The notes: a model not told the origin generated them from the letters alone. A stretch of DNA of 63,908 nt from Methanolinea sp. (GCA_025453675.1 JALOPW010000009.1:1-63908); one strand, 5' to 3'; positions 45,406 through 56,410 are shown, numbered from the stretch's first letter. Program-made: numbers and translations.

Positions 45406-46842
45406 TTGGCCGAGGAAGAACAGGGAGCACTGCCTCCCAAGGGAGACTTCTCTGCATGGTATAACGAACTCCTGTGGCGGGCGGAGATCATGGATGTCCG
45501 CTATCCGGTCAAGGGCCTCTACGTGTGGTACCCGTTCGGGTTCGCCATGCGAAGGAATGTCTACGACCTGCTGCGGGCCCTGCTGGACCGCGACCACCAG
45601 GAGGCTTTATTTCCCCTGCTCATCCCCGAGAACGAGTTTGCGAAGGAGGCCGAGCACATCAAGGGGTTCGAGGAGGAGGTCTACTGGGTCACCCACGGCG
45701 GCCTCACCCCGCTCGAGGTGAAACTGGCGCTCCGGCCCACGAGCGAGTGCGCCATCTACCCCATGTATGCCCTGTGGGTCAGATCCCACGCTGACCTCCC
45801 CCTGAAAATTTACCAGATCGTGAACACGTTCCGGTACGAGACCAAGCACACCCGTCCCCTGATACGCCTCCGGGAGATCACCTCGTTCAAAGAGGCCCAT
45901 ACGGTCCATACTACCTGGGAGGACGCCGAGCGGCAGGTTGAGGCGGCCATCGCCCTGTACCGCGAGTTCTATGACCGGCTCTGCGTCCCGGTGATCATAT
46001 CGAGGCGGCCCGAGTGGGACAAGTTCCCGGGTGCTGATTACACGATCGCGGTGGACACCGTGATGCCGGATGGGAGGACGCTGCAGATAGGGACCGTGCA
46101 CCACCTGGGGGACCACTTCTCAAAGACCTTTCAGATCACCTACGAGGACGCGGGTGGTGAGCAGAAATACACCCACCAGACCTGCTACGGGATATCCGAG
46201 CGGTGCATCGCAGCCCTGATCAGCATGCACGGTGACGACCGTGGTCTCATCCTCCCCCCGGACCCGGCCCCCGTCCAGGTGGTGATCATCCCGATCACCA
46301 TAGGAAAGAGGAAAGAGGAGGTGAGTGCGGCGGCAGAGGGGATCGGGAAGGAGCTGGCCGCATCGGGGTTCAGGGTGAAGATCGACACCCGGGACATACG
46401 GCCGGGCGCCAAATACTACTACTGGGAGATGCGTGGGGTCCCCCTCCGGCTGGAGATCGGCCCAAGGGATCTCGATGCCAGGCAGGTCACTGCGGTCACC
46501 CGCCTCGGGGAGAAGTCTCAAATACCAAGGGAGACGCTGGTGGACGGGGTCAGGGACCGGCTCTCCTCGTTCAGTGCTGCACTCAGGGAGAGGGCGGAGG
46601 CGCATGTCCGCACCCATATCGGGGTATCGCATACCCTCGATGAGGTTGCAGCTGCAGTGGAGCATGGGGTCACCCTTGTCTCCTGGTGCGGCAACCGGGA
46701 ATGTGCGGATCTCCTTGAGGAGAAGACCCGGGCTGCAGTGCTCGGGACGGATGTCCGGTCTGCTTACCTGGTGGACGCAGGCGGCCCCTGCGTGGCATGC
46801 GGGAAGCAGGGCACCACTGCTCTTGTGGGAAGGTCGTATTGA
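45406..46842 (+). CDS. proS: Prolyl-tRNA synthetase, archaeal type
   Basis: The 478-aa product is a class II synthetase: [41 protein letters not shown] (motif 2 area), and [16 protein letters not shown] (motif 3). A C-terminal zinc-type domain has Cys pairs CGNREC and CVACG, ending in a Tyr as in the archaeal/eukaryotic form. The start is a TTG at 45406, since GAGGTG lies 5 nt upstream; the in-frame GTG at 45400 is part of that ribosome site. A GC-rich repeat begins at the stop codon. Confidence 0.95.
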   Translation: MAEEEQGALPPKGDFSAWYNELLWRAEIMDVRYPVKGLYVWYPFGFAMRRNVYDLLRALLDRDHQEALFPLLIPENEFAKEAEHIKGFEEEVYWVTHGGLTPLEVKLALRPTSECAIYPMYALWVRSHADLPLKIYQIVNTFRYETKHTRPLIRLREITSFKEAHTVHTTWEDAERQVEAAIALYREFYDRLCVPVIISRRPEWDKFPGADYTIAVDTVMPDGRTLQIGTVHHLGDHFSKTFQITYEDAGGEQKYTHQTCYGISERCIAALISMHGDDRGLILPPDPAPVQVVIIPITIGKRKEEVSAAAEGIGKELAASGFRVKIDTRDIRPGAKYYYWEMRGVPLRLEIGPRDLDARQVTAVTRLGEKSQIPRETLVDGVRDRLSSFSAALRERAEAHVRTHIGVSHTLDEVAAAVEHGVTLVSWCGNRECADLLEEKTRAAVLGTDVRSAYLVDAGGPCVACGKQGTTALVGRSY

Positions 46843-47245
46843 GCAGTTGGGGCGAGGAGCCCCAACCCTCCGGGTCCCCGAGCGAGGCGCTCTTTCCGCG
46901 GGTGCTACGGGGTGGGCCGGGAGGGGGTTCACCCCCTCTCGTCTGGTGAGAACCGGAGTTCTCCACCAGGCCCCCTCCGGTCAGGTGGAAACCGCACTCC
47001 TTGACGATGACGCTCCAGGGGCTCCGCCCTGCTGCTGTGGCGACCCCCCAATGCGATAGCCCCAGTGCTGGGGAGCAGTTGGGGCGAGGAGCCCCAACTG
47101 CGGGGGCTACGGGGTGGGCCGGGAGGGGGTTTTTCCCCTCCCGTCTGGTGGGAACCGGAGTTCTCCACCAGGCCCCCTCCTGCGGGGGCTACGGGGTGGG
47201 CCGGGAGGGGGTTTTTCCCCTCCCGTCTGGTGAGAACCGCATCAC
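46843..47245. repeat. GC-rich 3'-end repeat cluster, second locus
   Basis: The cluster starts right after the proS stop with TTGGGGC-GAGGA-GCCCCAA hairpins (about 46850 and 47090). CCGGGTCCCCGAGCGAGGCG follows, and two tandem copies, 82 nt apart, of a block with GTGGGCCGGGAGGGGG and its complement. It shares GCCCTG..GTGGCGACCCCCC with the inverted strand of the 27937-28400 cluster. Open frames inside it are shadows of the repeat. Confidence 0.8.
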
Positions 47246-47352
47246 ACAAAGAACACACAAAAAAACCGTGAATGCGGCTATCGCCGGGTCGCCCTGGGGT
47301 CGAGGAACGGAACCTCCGGCAGGAAAAAAGTGTGAAAAAACTGGCAAGGTCC

Positions 47353-47813
47353 CTATTCGCACGAACCGCAACGGTGGGTGATGCGGTAACCGGGGATGGC
47401 CAGGTCGCCGGAGAGGAGTTTCCTGCCGCCCCGGAAAAAGACTTTTCCGCACCGGTCACAACGCCTGGGGATGAGGCTGTCAAAGCGCCCGGGGGGGTGA
47501 TCTCGAGTTCGAACCGGGTATCCAGCTGGGTGCATGCCTCTGTCATGCAGGAGTCTTCGTAGAGGGAGACGAGCTGCATCACCTTGAGCGGACTGGCCCC
47601 GAGATCGGTGAACTGCTTGAAGAGGAAGTAGTTGAAGATGAGCCAGGAGAAATCCCCCCGGTCAAGCAGTTCTTCCACATCGCTGTCCACTTCCTCCAGG
47701 TCTTCCAGGGTGCATCCGCAGAGCGGGCAACGCCCCTTGACAAGCTCGTCAAGGTACACTTCTTCCTGGCAACCCGGGCAGGTGGTATGGGCAGCGTGAG
47801 TTCGGGATGTCAT
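47353..47813 (-). pseudogene. Zinc-ribbon protein gene with a frameshift at a C7 run
   Basis: The 5' part (from MTSRTHAAHTTCPGC at 47813) encodes an N-terminal zinc ribbon (CPGC, CPLC) and a helical segment to ELEIT. The frame then continues out of register, while a second frame gives FDSLIPRRCDRCGKVFFRGGRKLL and ends GYRITHRCGSCE at 47353. Both join if one C is added to the seven-base run at 47491-47497, giving about 153 aa with two zinc sites. The run could mark a real mutation, a programmed slip or an assembly error. No family name is recognised. Confidence 0.65.
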
Positions 47814-48206
47814 GGTTCCAACAGATATGGTATTCCTGGGCAATGGTGGTATAACAGCGGTTCTCCGTGCTGTAGTGAGCTGGTCCGCATAACGGTACCA
47901 TTCTTTTCACCGCACGCCTGGACAGGATGCATCGAACGGTGCACCCGCACCATACCCCCCTCTCCAGGTAAATTGCCTCTCCTATTTGATCCGGTATCAC
48001 TTAAACCATGCGCTTGGGGACATTTTCTCCAGGCAATGGACGAATAAAGAGTTATTTGCTGATATAAAAATCTGTCTCAAAGGGGCAGCAGAGCACCCCC
48101 GGATCATCCGCCGCAGTATCGCACCTCATGCTATTTCGGTCCACTCCATGGTTCGGGAAGAAGGGAGCATTTTCGTGTGCCTCTGCACCGGAGATGACTC
48201 TCTCTT
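47814..48206. other. Intergenic region
   Basis: No gene was recognised in these 393 bases. A box-A-like GATATAAAAAT lies near 48060 on the plus strand, and weaker AT-rich patches lie upstream of the frameshifted gene. Open frames here run antisense into the TPR gene and look spurious. Confidence 0.4.
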
Positions 48207-49202
48207 TCACCTGAGCAGGATACCAAACGCCTGGGAGAGGCAGCGCAGGCCTTCATCCTTTCTTCCTTCCCGGAGGAGGGTGACTGCCTGCGAGAGGCAG
48301 TTCCTGAGGTCCTGCTTGTCGATCCCGTAGGCGACCATGAAGCAGCGGACAGACTCCTCGATCTCCCCGACCATGAAATGGCAGTTGGAGAGCTCAATCC
48401 AGGTCTCCACCTGCCGGGGGTCTTCGGCCACCACCCTTGACAGGATGGCGATGGCCTCCCTGCACCGCCCGGAACGGGAGAGGGCCACGCCCTTCCAGTA
48501 GAGGCTGCGAAAGTCCAGCAACGGCCTGATCTGCTCGGCCTGCTGGAAACAGGTGGCGGCCTTGCCATAGGCCCCCATATGGCAATAGGCAATGCCCATG
48601 TTGATCCAGGCGGAGGTAAACCCCGGGAAGATCTCGAGCGCCCGCACGTATGCGGTCACCGCCTCCCGAGGTCGTTTCAGTTTCATCAGCGCATATCCCC
48701 GGTTGACCCATGCACCAAGGTACCGTGGGCGAAGCGAGGTCGCAATCTCGGTGCAGGTCAGTTCCTCCTCAAAACGGCCGAGTTCTCCCAGAGTGTGGCC
48801 CCTTGCGTTCCACGCCTGGGCAGACGAAGGGTTCAGGACAATGGCCCGCTCGCAGCAGACCAGTTTCTCCGAGAACCGGGAGAGTTTTCCGAGGGCAAAA
48901 CCGCGGTTGATCCAGGCCTCCACCAGGGTGGGGTCGAGCGCGAGCGCCTGGTCACAGGCTTTGATCTCCTCCTTGTACCTCCCAAGTTTTCCAAGCGCAA
49001 ACCCCGATGCCACCCAGGCAGGGATATTGGTGGGATCTTCCTGGAGAGCACTGGTGAACAGTTCCAGTGCCTCGGTATGCCGACCTTTCCGGGATAATCG
49101 CAATCCCTCCTTTGTGAGGAGTGAGACACCTGATTCCTGCTCATCCCCGGAGGGGTCCATTGCCGCCTGGCTGCCATCTTCCCCGGTATCTGTCCCGACC
49201 AT
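48207..49202 (-). CDS. TPR-repeat protein
   Basis: The 331-aa product is built of about eight 34-residue TPR units (e.g. PAWVASGFALGKLGRYKEEI, EAWINRGFALGKLSRFSEKL, QAWNARGHTLGELGRFEEEL), from residue 40 to the end. It probably acts as a protein-protein scaffold. ATG 49202 is chosen; a TTG at 49232 could extend it by ten residues. No clear ribosome site is seen. Confidence 0.88.
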   Translation of the reverse strand: MVGTDTGEDGSQAAMDPSGDEQESGVSLLTKEGLRLSRKGRHTEALELFTSALQEDPTNIPAWVASGFALGKLGRYKEEIKACDQALALDPTLVEAWINRGFALGKLSRFSEKLVCCERAIVLNPSSAQAWNARGHTLGELGRFEEELTCTEIATSLRPRYLGAWVNRGYALMKLKRPREAVTAYVRALEIFPGFTSAWINMGIAYCHMGAYGKAATCFQQAEQIRPLLDFRSLYWKGVALSRSGRCREAIAILSRVVAEDPRQVETWIELSNCHFMVGEIEESVRCFMVAYGIDKQDLRNCLSQAVTLLREGRKDEGLRCLSQAFGILLR

Positions 49203-49310
49203 GCCCGTGCCTGCAGAATACGCCTGCGTCAATAAAATGGTTCTCCCGTCATTTCAATAAATGCACCCTTCTCTCCGGTCTGAAGAATGGGATGGTTCTC
49301 CCGACATTTT

Positions 49311-49470
49311 GAAAAAACTACATGATTCTCTTCGAGATACAAGCATATACATTCATGAAACGGATATGAGACTCGTTGTCACATACCCATCATATGAAAA
49401 CCGCGGATGCGGTTTTCATGCCAAAATGGCGAAGCCGTTTTCATTCGGAAATGCCTCCGGCATTTTTATG
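49311..49470 (+). repeat. Dispersed multi-stem-loop element, copy C (rearranged)
   Basis: The core (from about 49352) has the family head (GATATGAGACT..TGTCACATAC), hairpin 1 at 49394-49419 (ATGAAAACCGC arms) and hairpin 2 at 49423-49441 (AAAATGGC/GCCGTTTT, loop GAA). A third hairpin follows at about 49449-49468 (AAATGCC/GGCATTT). The tail (CATGATTC...CGAGATAC), which in copies A and B lies after the core, is here found inverted in front of it at 49311-49350. Confidence 0.8.
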
Positions 49471-49697
49471 CGTCGGGTATGTTGCGAATTGCATCATTCT
49501 TGTTTTCATATTGAAAAAGGATTTGAATCCGGGTGTATCGCTCTTGCAGGAGAGAAAATTGGGAAAGGCAGGTTCAGTGATGGACGAATCATCCGCCTGT
49601 TCCGCCCCGCCATGTTCCAAATTGCGAAGTTTGATTTTCAGAACCGGATATTGTAAAGTATACACCCGAACCGCTCCGGGGGGGAAAGGGGCCTTCA

Positions 49698-52600
49698 GTG
49701 ATTTCGATTCTCTATGTGGATGACGAACCTGCGCTTTTGGAAATCGTCAGGCTTTACCTTGAACTGAGCGGCCAGTTCACTGTTGAGACCCTCACTTCAG
49801 CTGCCAGTGCCCTCGGGAAACTGAAGACCTGGGACTATGACGCCATCATTTCAGATTACCAGATGCCGGAAATGGACGGGATCGCATTTTTAAAAGCAGT
49901 TCGCGAGCAGCATGGAGACATCCCGTTTATCCTCTTTACCGGCCGTGGAAGAGAGGAGATTGTGATCCAGGCCATCAACTTTGGGGTTGACTTCTATCTC
50001 CAGAAAGGCGGTGACCCGAAGGCACAGTTTGCCGAACTTGCTCACAAGGTCCGCCAGGCCGTTGCACGGCGGCGGGCGGAACTCTCTCTCATCGAATCAG
50101 AGAAGCGACTCGCTGACCTCATCAACTTTCTGCCCGATGCGACGTTTGCCATTGACCGGTCCGGCAAGGTGATCGCATGGAACCGCGCCATCGAGGAAAT
50201 GACCGGCATTTCTGCCTCTGATATACTGGGAAAAGGTGATTTTGAGTATGCGATCCCGTTCTACGGCATACGGCGCAAGATACTCATCGACCTGATATTC
50301 GAATCAGAAGAGGTTATTGCAAAATCTTATTCGCACATCATTCATGAAAAAGACATCCTTATCGCAGATACCACGCTACCCCGCCCGAAAGGGAGATTGG
50401 TCACGCTGATGGGCACGGCAAGCCCGCTCTATGACCGGCAGGGAGCGATTGTAGGGGCGATCGAGTCCATACGCGACATCACGGAGTTGAAAAAAACAGA
50501 AGAGGAGCTCCGTGCGGCAAACGAACAACTTGCAGCGTCTGACGAGGAACTGAGATGTCAGATCGAGGAACTGGCAAAAAGCGAGCAACAGGTCCGCGAG
50601 AGTGAGTTGCGGCTCCGCTACATGCTCGGTTTTTACGAGATGGCCAGACAACCGGAGAAAGAATTGCTCTCCTATGCAGTGGAAGGGGCAGGATCTGTGA
50701 CCGGAAGTTCCCTGGGATACGTAGCGTTTCTCAATGATGAAGAGACCGAACTCATGATGTATGCGTGGTCGCAGACTGCCATGCAGGAGTGCTCCATGCG
50801 GGAGAAACCGATCATCTACCCGGTGGAGAAGACCGGGCTCTGGGGAGAGGCGGTCCGGCAGCGCCGGCCTGTCATCACCAACGATTACCAGGCCCCCAAT
50901 CCCGGAAAGAAGGGATATCCACAAGGGCACCCCCACATCACCCGGCACATGAACGTCCCCATCATGGATGGGGGGAATATCGTGATGGTTGCCGGGGTCG
51001 CGAACAAACCCTCCGATTATTCGGATAACGATGTGAGGCAGCTCACTGTATTGATGCAGGGGCTCTGGCATGTCTTACAAAGACGGCGGGCCGAGGATGA
51101 ACTCCGGGCTGCGAACGAACAACTTGCGGCGTCTGACGAGGAACTCCGCGGGCAGTATGAGGAACTGGCACAAAGCGAAAAGCGGATCCGGGAGAGTGAA
51201 GGAAAATACCGCGAGCTTGCCGAGATGCTGCCCCAGATCGTCTTCGAGATGGATACGGATCTGCGGATCACCTATGCGAACCAGTATGCCCAGAGGGCAT
51301 TTGGCCTGAAACCCGGTTTTCTTGAGCGTGGAGTAAACGCACTCTCCTGTATCGATCCTGCCCAGCACCAGCGCGCCCGGACGAGTATTGGAAATCTCCT
51401 CCACGGGATAGAGGATACAAATCCGGAATATACCGCCATTCGCATGGATGGGACCCCGTTTCCCGCAATGATCTATACGGCACCAGTTTTTCATGAAGGG
51501 GTGCTTTCCGGCTTCCGAGGGGTAGTCATCGATATCACGGACCGTAAAAATACCGAAGAAGCGCTTCAGGAGAGCGAGGAGCGGTTCAAAACCCTGTTCG
51601 AAAAATCTGCTGAAGCACAGATGCTGATTGATGGGACCGGAAAGATTACAGACTGCAACGACGCATTTCTCGCCCTCTTTGCATTGAAGGACAAAGAAGA
51701 GATCCGCGGGTATTCCCCTGAATATTTTGCCCCGGAATTTCAGCCTGATGGTGTTTCTTCTTCTGTTCGCGCTGATGAAATTTTTCGCACCGTAATGGAA
51801 GAAGGTCAGGCCCATTATGAGTGGGCGCACCAGAAGCACGATGCTGCCCGGACCCATATACTGACCGAGACGATTTTAACCCGTATCCATATCGCGGGAC
51901 AGCAGATGATCCATGCGAGTATCAGGGATATCACCGATAGGAAAAAGATCGAGGAGCACCTGCAGGAGAGCGAGGAGAAGTACAGGTCTCTTGTGGACCT
52001 TGCCCCGGATGCAGTGATCGTTGATCGCGATGGCGTTATTGTTTTTGCCAATCGTGAGTGTATCCGGCTTTCCGGAGCGGATTCAGCGGACGACCTCATA
52101 GGGAAGAGCATCATGCCGTTCATCCACCCGGACGACCGGCAGACAGCGCTTGAGCACTTTTCCCAGATGAGCGCATATGGCAGGACGATACCACTACATG
52201 AGCAGCGGCTGATCAGAGTCGACGGGCAACCGTTCCTGGCCGAGATCACCGCAAAACCGATCCTCTACGAGGGCAGGCCGTCCGTCATCAGCATCTTCCG
52301 GGACATCACCGAGCGCAAGCGGGTGGAATACGCCTTGCGGGAGAGCGAGGCAACGCTTGCCAGTATTTTCCGGGCGGCACCGGTCGGGATAGGGCTTGTC
52401 TCAAACCGGGTGATCCTTAAGGTCAATGACCGGATCTGTGAAATGACCGGGTATACCGGTGAGGAACTGGTGGGAAAAAGTGCCCGCGTCCTCTATCCCT
52501 CTGATGAGGATTTCGAGTATGTAGGAAGGGAAAAATACGAACAGATCAGGAAATACGGGACCGGTACGGTCGAGACCCGCTGGCAGCGCAAAGACGGTGA

Positions 52601-54506
52601 AATCCGGCAGATTCTGATCAGCTCGACACCACTCGACCCGGCTGACCATGCGAAAGGTGTGACGTTTACTGCGCTTGACATCACTGAGCGCAGGCGGGTG
52701 GAAGACGCGTTGCGGGAGAGTGAGGCAAAATTCCGGGCCATCATAGACCAGTCCTTCGAGTTCATCGGGCTGATGATCCTTGACGGTACATTGATTGAGG
52801 CAAACCGGGCTGCACTGCAGTTTGCCGGCATTTCAGCATCGGCAGTCATGAACCGACCTTTCTGGGAGACGCCGTGGTGGTCGCATTCTGCAGATTTGCA
52901 GGAGAGACTGAAAGATGCCATACGGAGGGCAGCATCCGGCGAAACAGTCCGGTTCGAGGCGACGCATCCTGCAGCCGACGGTCATCTTGCATATATCGAC
53001 TTCTCCATCAAGCCGGTGGAAGATTCAACCGGGAAAATCCTGTATCTGATTCCCGAAGGCCGGGACATTACCGAGCGGAAGAATGCCGAAGAGGCGCTCC
53101 GCGAGAGTGAGGAAAAATACCGGACAGTCGTTGAACAGAGCCAGGATGGGATATTTATCGCACAGGAAGGGCTGCTGGTCTTCCATAACACAGCGTTTGT
53201 CACCCTGACCGGATACCAGAGCGACGAACTGGATAGACGATCTATTGCTGACCTTATAGCACCTGAGGACCGGGAACTGGTGTTGACCCGGCACCGTGAA
53301 CGCCTCAAGGGGGAGACTCCCCCGGATGTCTATGAATTCTCTGTGCTGCACCATGATGGAAAGAGCCGGATCCCGGTCAAAATGATTATTGCTCCGGCAA
53401 CTTTCTGCGGAAAGCCGGCAACCCTCGGCACTCTCCACAATGTAATGGAAGATCGCGAGAGGGAACGTGTCCTTCGCGAGAGCGAGGAGCGATACCGGAG
53501 CGTCATCGAAAAGATCCACGAAGGGTTTGTAAGGGCGGATATTGAGGGCCGCATCGTCATGGCAAGCCCCTCTGCGGCTCGAATTTTGGGGTATACGACG
53601 GCTGATGAGATGATCGGCATGCCAATGGACGCCATCTACCTTTTCCAGGAGGACAGGCGGGTATTACTGGACCAGATACGCAAGTACAATGCTGTTGATG
53701 AGTACGAGGTCGAGTTCAAGAGGAAAGACGGCTCAACATTCTGGGGATCTCTCGATGCCCATCTTCTCTTTTACGAAAATGGTGAAGCATCGGGGACAGA
53801 GGCCGTGATTCGTGATATCACCGAACGAAAAAATATGGAAAATGCCATCCGGGAAGCGAACCGCAAACTCAACCTCCTGAACAGCATCACCCGCCATGAC
53901 GTGGCAAACCAGCTGACTATCCTGCAGGGGTTTATACAGGTTGCGGAGATGCACAATCCCGATCCGGTCCTGGCTGAATACCTTTCCCGGATGGAGGACA
54001 CGGCCAGTAGTATCTCGCACCAGATCGAGTTTACCAGGACCTACCAGGAGCTTGGCATCAACGCCCCGGCCTGGTTTAAAATAGGGGAGATTGTGGAGAA
54101 TACCCGCCTGCCCCAGGTGATGTTGTCGGATACCTGCAGCAGGTTCGAGGTATTTGCCGACCCGATGCTCGAGCGGGTATTTTTCAACCTCTTTGACAAT
54201 GCTGTCCGGCATGGCGGACAGGTGACACGGATCGTGGTCCGCTGTGAACCGTCAGCCGGGGGCCTGGCCATTGTGGTCGAGGACAACGGGAGAGGAATCC
54301 CGGATGACGAGAAAGAGAAGATTTTTTTGAGAGGATACGGGAAAAACAAGGGATTCGGCCTCTTCCTGGTCAGGGAGATCCTCGCCATCACCGGGATCTC
54401 GATACGGGAGACCGGCGTCCCGGGGGTTGGAGCCCGGTTCGAGATCCTCGTGCCGGAGGGGATGTTCCGGATTGTGCCGCAGAACACTCCCGGTTCGCAG
54501 GGTTGA
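49698..54506 (+). CDS. Hybrid histidine kinase: receiver, GAF and eight PAS domains
   Basis: The 1602-aa product starts at a GTG with a purine-rich GGGGAAAGGGG site upstream. Order: receiver domain (Asp8, Asp9, phospho-acceptor Asp53), PAS 1 (about 135-260), GAF (310-465), PAS 2-8 (about 497-1375), a dimerisation helix with His1400 in ITRHDVANQLT, and an ATPase domain (NAVRHGGQ, VEDNGRGIP, GFGLFLVREIL). The sensor is cytoplasmic: no membrane segment is visible. Many PAS units end with DIT(E/D)RK. The kinase has its receiver at the N-terminus, a common methanogen arrangement. No separate response regulator is adjacent. Dispersed element C lies upstream. Confidence 0.9.
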   Translation: MISILYVDDEPALLEIVRLYLELSGQFTVETLTSAASALGKLKTWDYDAIISDYQMPEMDGIAFLKAVREQHGDIPFILFTGRGREEIVIQAINFGVDFYLQKGGDPKAQFAELAHKVRQAVARRRAELSLIESEKRLADLINFLPDATFAIDRSGKVIAWNRAIEEMTGISASDILGKGDFEYAIPFYGIRRKILIDLIFESEEVIAKSYSHIIHEKDILIADTTLPRPKGRLVTLMGTASPLYDRQGAIVGAIESIRDITELKKTEEELRAANEQLAASDEELRCQIEELAKSEQQVRESELRLRYMLGFYEMARQPEKELLSYAVEGAGSVTGSSLGYVAFLNDEETELMMYAWSQTAMQECSMREKPIIYPVEKTGLWGEAVRQRRPVITNDYQAPNPGKKGYPQGHPHITRHMNVPIMDGGNIVMVAGVANKPSDYSDNDVRQLTVLMQGLWHVLQRRRAEDELRAANEQLAASDEELRGQYEELAQSEKRIRESEGKYRELAEMLPQIVFEMDTDLRITYANQYAQRAFGLKPGFLERGVNALSCIDPAQHQRARTSIGNLLHGIEDTNPEYTAIRMDGTPFPAMIYTAPVFHEGVLSGFRGVVIDITDRKNTEEALQESEERFKTLFEKSAEAQMLIDGTGKITDCNDAFLALFALKDKEEIRGYSPEYFAPEFQPDGVSSSVRADEIFRTVMEEGQAHYEWAHQKHDAARTHILTETILTRIHIAGQQMIHASIRDITDRKKIEEHLQESEEKYRSLVDLAPDAVIVDRDGVIVFANRECIRLSGADSADDLIGKSIMPFIHPDDRQTALEHFSQMSAYGRTIPLHEQRLIRVDGQPFLAEITAKPILYEGRPSVISIFRDITERKRVEYALRESEATLASIFRAAPVGIGLVSNRVILKVNDRICEMTGYTGEELVGKSARVLYPSDEDFEYVGREKYEQIRKYGTGTVETRWQRKDGEIRQILISSTPLDPADHAKGVTFTALDITERRRVEDALRESEAKFRAIIDQSFEFIGLMILDGTLIEANRAALQFAGISASAVMNRPFWETPWWSHSADLQERLKDAIRRAASGETVRFEATHPAADGHLAYIDFSIKPVEDSTGKILYLIPEGRDITERKNAEEALRESEEKYRTVVEQSQDGIFIAQEGLLVFHNTAFVTLTGYQSDELDRRSIADLIAPEDRELVLTRHRERLKGETPPDVYEFSVLHHDGKSRIPVKMIIAPATFCGKPATLGTLHNVMEDRERERVLRESEERYRSVIEKIHEGFVRADIEGRIVMASPSAARILGYTTADEMIGMPMDAIYLFQEDRRVLLDQIRKYNAVDEYEVEFKRKDGSTFWGSLDAHLLFYENGEASGTEAVIRDITERKNMENAIREANRKLNLLNSITRHDVANQLTILQGFIQVAEMHNPDPVLAEYLSRMEDTASSISHQIEFTRTYQELGINAPAWFKIGEIVENTRLPQVMLSDTCSRFEVFADPMLERVFFNLFDNAVRHGGQVTRIVVRCEPSAGGLAIVVEDNGRGIPDDEKEKIFLRGYGKNKGFGLFLVREILAITGISIRETGVPGVGARFEILVPEGMFRIVPQNTPGSQG

Positions 54507-54706
54507 ACGCTCCGGTTCTTCAGGTGAATGACATAGCGTTCATCATTCGAATGTGCGGGTTGCATGCCACGGCTTTCACCCAAATGGCAGGAGTAAGAGA
54601 AATGATCTCTCGACTGATCAGGGCGAAAGAACCCGAACAGAAGGGGCACTCTCTATTATTCGGTTATTTAATTGACCGAATCGGGAATGCATGGCCCCTG
54701 AACGCA

Positions 54707-56176
54707 TTATTTCTTTGCGAGCGATCCAAGGATGCCCCGGATGATCTCCCTCCCGACCTGGCTCCCCGCGGCCCGGGCGGCGCTCCCGGCCATTTTGGTG
54801 AGCATGTCCGTTCCTGTCTTTCGCGAGGCGGTGCCGGAAGTCCTGGTTGTGGATCTGGCCCTGGTCCCCGGTTCTCTTTCAGCGGCGACCGCCCTCTTTG
54901 CCCTTGCTGCCAGCATTTCGTAGGCAGAGTCCCTGTCCACCACCTTCTCGTAGGTCCCGTAGAGCCGAGAGGATTGGAGCACGGATTTTCGTTCATCGAT
55001 GGTGAGCGGTGTCAGGCGGCTTGCCGGCGGGTAGATGAGGGCCCGTTCGGTCACTCCCGGGGTCCCTTTTCTGTCAAGGAAGGAGACGAGCGCCTCACCG
55101 GTCCGCAGCTCGGTGATGGCCGACTTTGTGTCAAGGGCCGGGTTCTGCCGCATAGTCTCTGCTGCGGCCCTCACCGCCTTCTGGTCTTTCGGGGTGAACG
55201 CCCGCAATGCATGCTGGACCCGGTTTCCGAGCTGCCCGAGGACATCGTCAGGGAGGTCAAGGGGGTTCTGGGTGACGAAGTAGACCCCAACCCCCTTTGA
55301 TCGGATCAGGCGGACTACCAGGACCACCTTCTCGAGGAGTGCTTTCGGGGCGTCTGCGAAGAGGAGGTGGGCCTCGTCAAAGAAAAAGACCAGTTTTGGC
55401 TTTTCCGGGTCTCCTATCTCGGGCAACTGCTCGTAGATCTCGGAGAGGAGCCAGAGGAGGAAGGTGGAATAGAGTCTGGGTGACTGGAGGAGCCTGTCGG
55501 CGGCCAGGATGTTGATGACACCCCTCCCTTCCACCGAGGCGAGGAATGCACCCGGTTCCAGTGCCGGTTCGCCAAAGAACTGAGCGCCCCCCTGGTCCTC
55601 GAGGGCAATCAGGCTCCGCTGGATGGCCCCGATCGTGGCAGGGGAGATGTTGCCATACGCTGCCCGGAGATCCCTGGCGTTCTCGCCCGCGTACCGGGCC
55701 ATGGCCTGGAGGTCTTTTAAGTCAAGGAGGAGGAGGCCCTGGTCGTCGGCGATCCGAAAGATCAGGGTCAGCACATCGGCCTGGGTGTCGGAGAGATCCA
55801 GGATCCGCGAGAGCAGAAGAGGCCCCATCTCTGAAACCGTGGTCCGCACCGGGTGGCCCTGTTCGGAGAAGAGGTCCCAGAAGACCACCGGGAAACCCTG
55901 GTAGGAAAATTGAGAGAGCCCGAGTTCCCGGACCCGCCCGGATACCTTCTCGTTCTCTCCGCCCGGTTTTGCCATCCCGGAGAGATCCCCCTTGACATCT
56001 GCCATGAAGACCGGGACGCCGATACTGGAGAACTGCTCGGCCAGCACCCGCAGACTTACGGTCTTTCCAGTCCCTGTTGCACCGGCAATCAGCCCGTGCC
56101 GGTTCGCCATTCCCGAAAAAAGGCCGAGGGCGCCTGTTCCCTGGGCTACAATGAGGGGGTCATCCTGGAGTGGCAT
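54707..56176 (-). CDS. HerA-like/DUF853 P-loop ATPase
   Basis: The 489-aa product has a P-loop (GATGTGKT, about residues 32-39), a [10 protein letters not shown] segment and a Walker B ([12 protein letters not shown]) with [31 protein letters not shown] further on. This matches the DUF853 group of HerA/FtsK-type ATPases. The C-terminal 60 residues are low-complexity and basic, perhaps for nucleic acid or protein binding. Members may pump DNA, but the role is not established. Confidence 0.88.
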   Translation of the reverse strand: MPLQDDPLIVAQGTGALGLFSGMANRHGLIAGATGTGKTVSLRVLAEQFSSIGVPVFMADVKGDLSGMAKPGGENEKVSGRVRELGLSQFSYQGFPVVFWDLFSEQGHPVRTTVSEMGPLLLSRILDLSDTQADVLTLIFRIADDQGLLLLDLKDLQAMARYAGENARDLRAAYGNISPATIGAIQRSLIALEDQGGAQFFGEPALEPGAFLASVEGRGVINILAADRLLQSPRLYSTFLLWLLSEIYEQLPEIGDPEKPKLVFFFDEAHLLFADAPKALLEKVVLVVRLIRSKGVGVYFVTQNPLDLPDDVLGQLGNRVQHALRAFTPKDQKAVRAAAETMRQNPALDTKSAITELRTGEALVSFLDRKGTPGVTERALIYPPASRLTPLTIDERKSVLQSSRLYGTYEKVVDRDSAYEMLAARAKRAVAAEREPGTRARSTTRTSGTASRKTGTDMLTKMAGSAARAAGSQVGREIIRGILGSLAKK

Positions 56177-56410
56177 GTGGGTCTTCCTCTTACCACTATG
56201 AGGAGAGAGGGGGCAATAATCGTATCCCGCCTAGTTGGATGGCCTTGCAGCAGTATGTCCGCTGGACCTGTCCGCCAGCCGCTGGGGGGATCGTCTGAGG
56301 ATTCTCTGGAAAACAGCTTTATATCCCCGGTACCGGTGGCAATCTCCCCGCCATGGTCTGCATATCAAATGGATAAGCTATATCACGATGCCTGCCCTCA
56401 ATGCCTGCAC

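Noticed and set aside
46929-47490. 304-codon minus-strand protein reading through the repeat
   Set aside because: Only the first 110 residues have protein character; the rest reads through the GC-rich repeat after a frameshift.
47986-48330. 114-codon plus-strand frame
   Set aside because: It overlaps the end of the TPR gene antisense and lacks any family features.
54503-55300. 265-codon plus-strand frame
   Set aside because: It runs antisense to the HerA-like gene and has no family features.
55853-56410. N-terminal extension of the thiD frame
   Set aside because: It is antisense to the HerA-like gene at first and has no ThiD homology; TATA boxes lie downstream of it.
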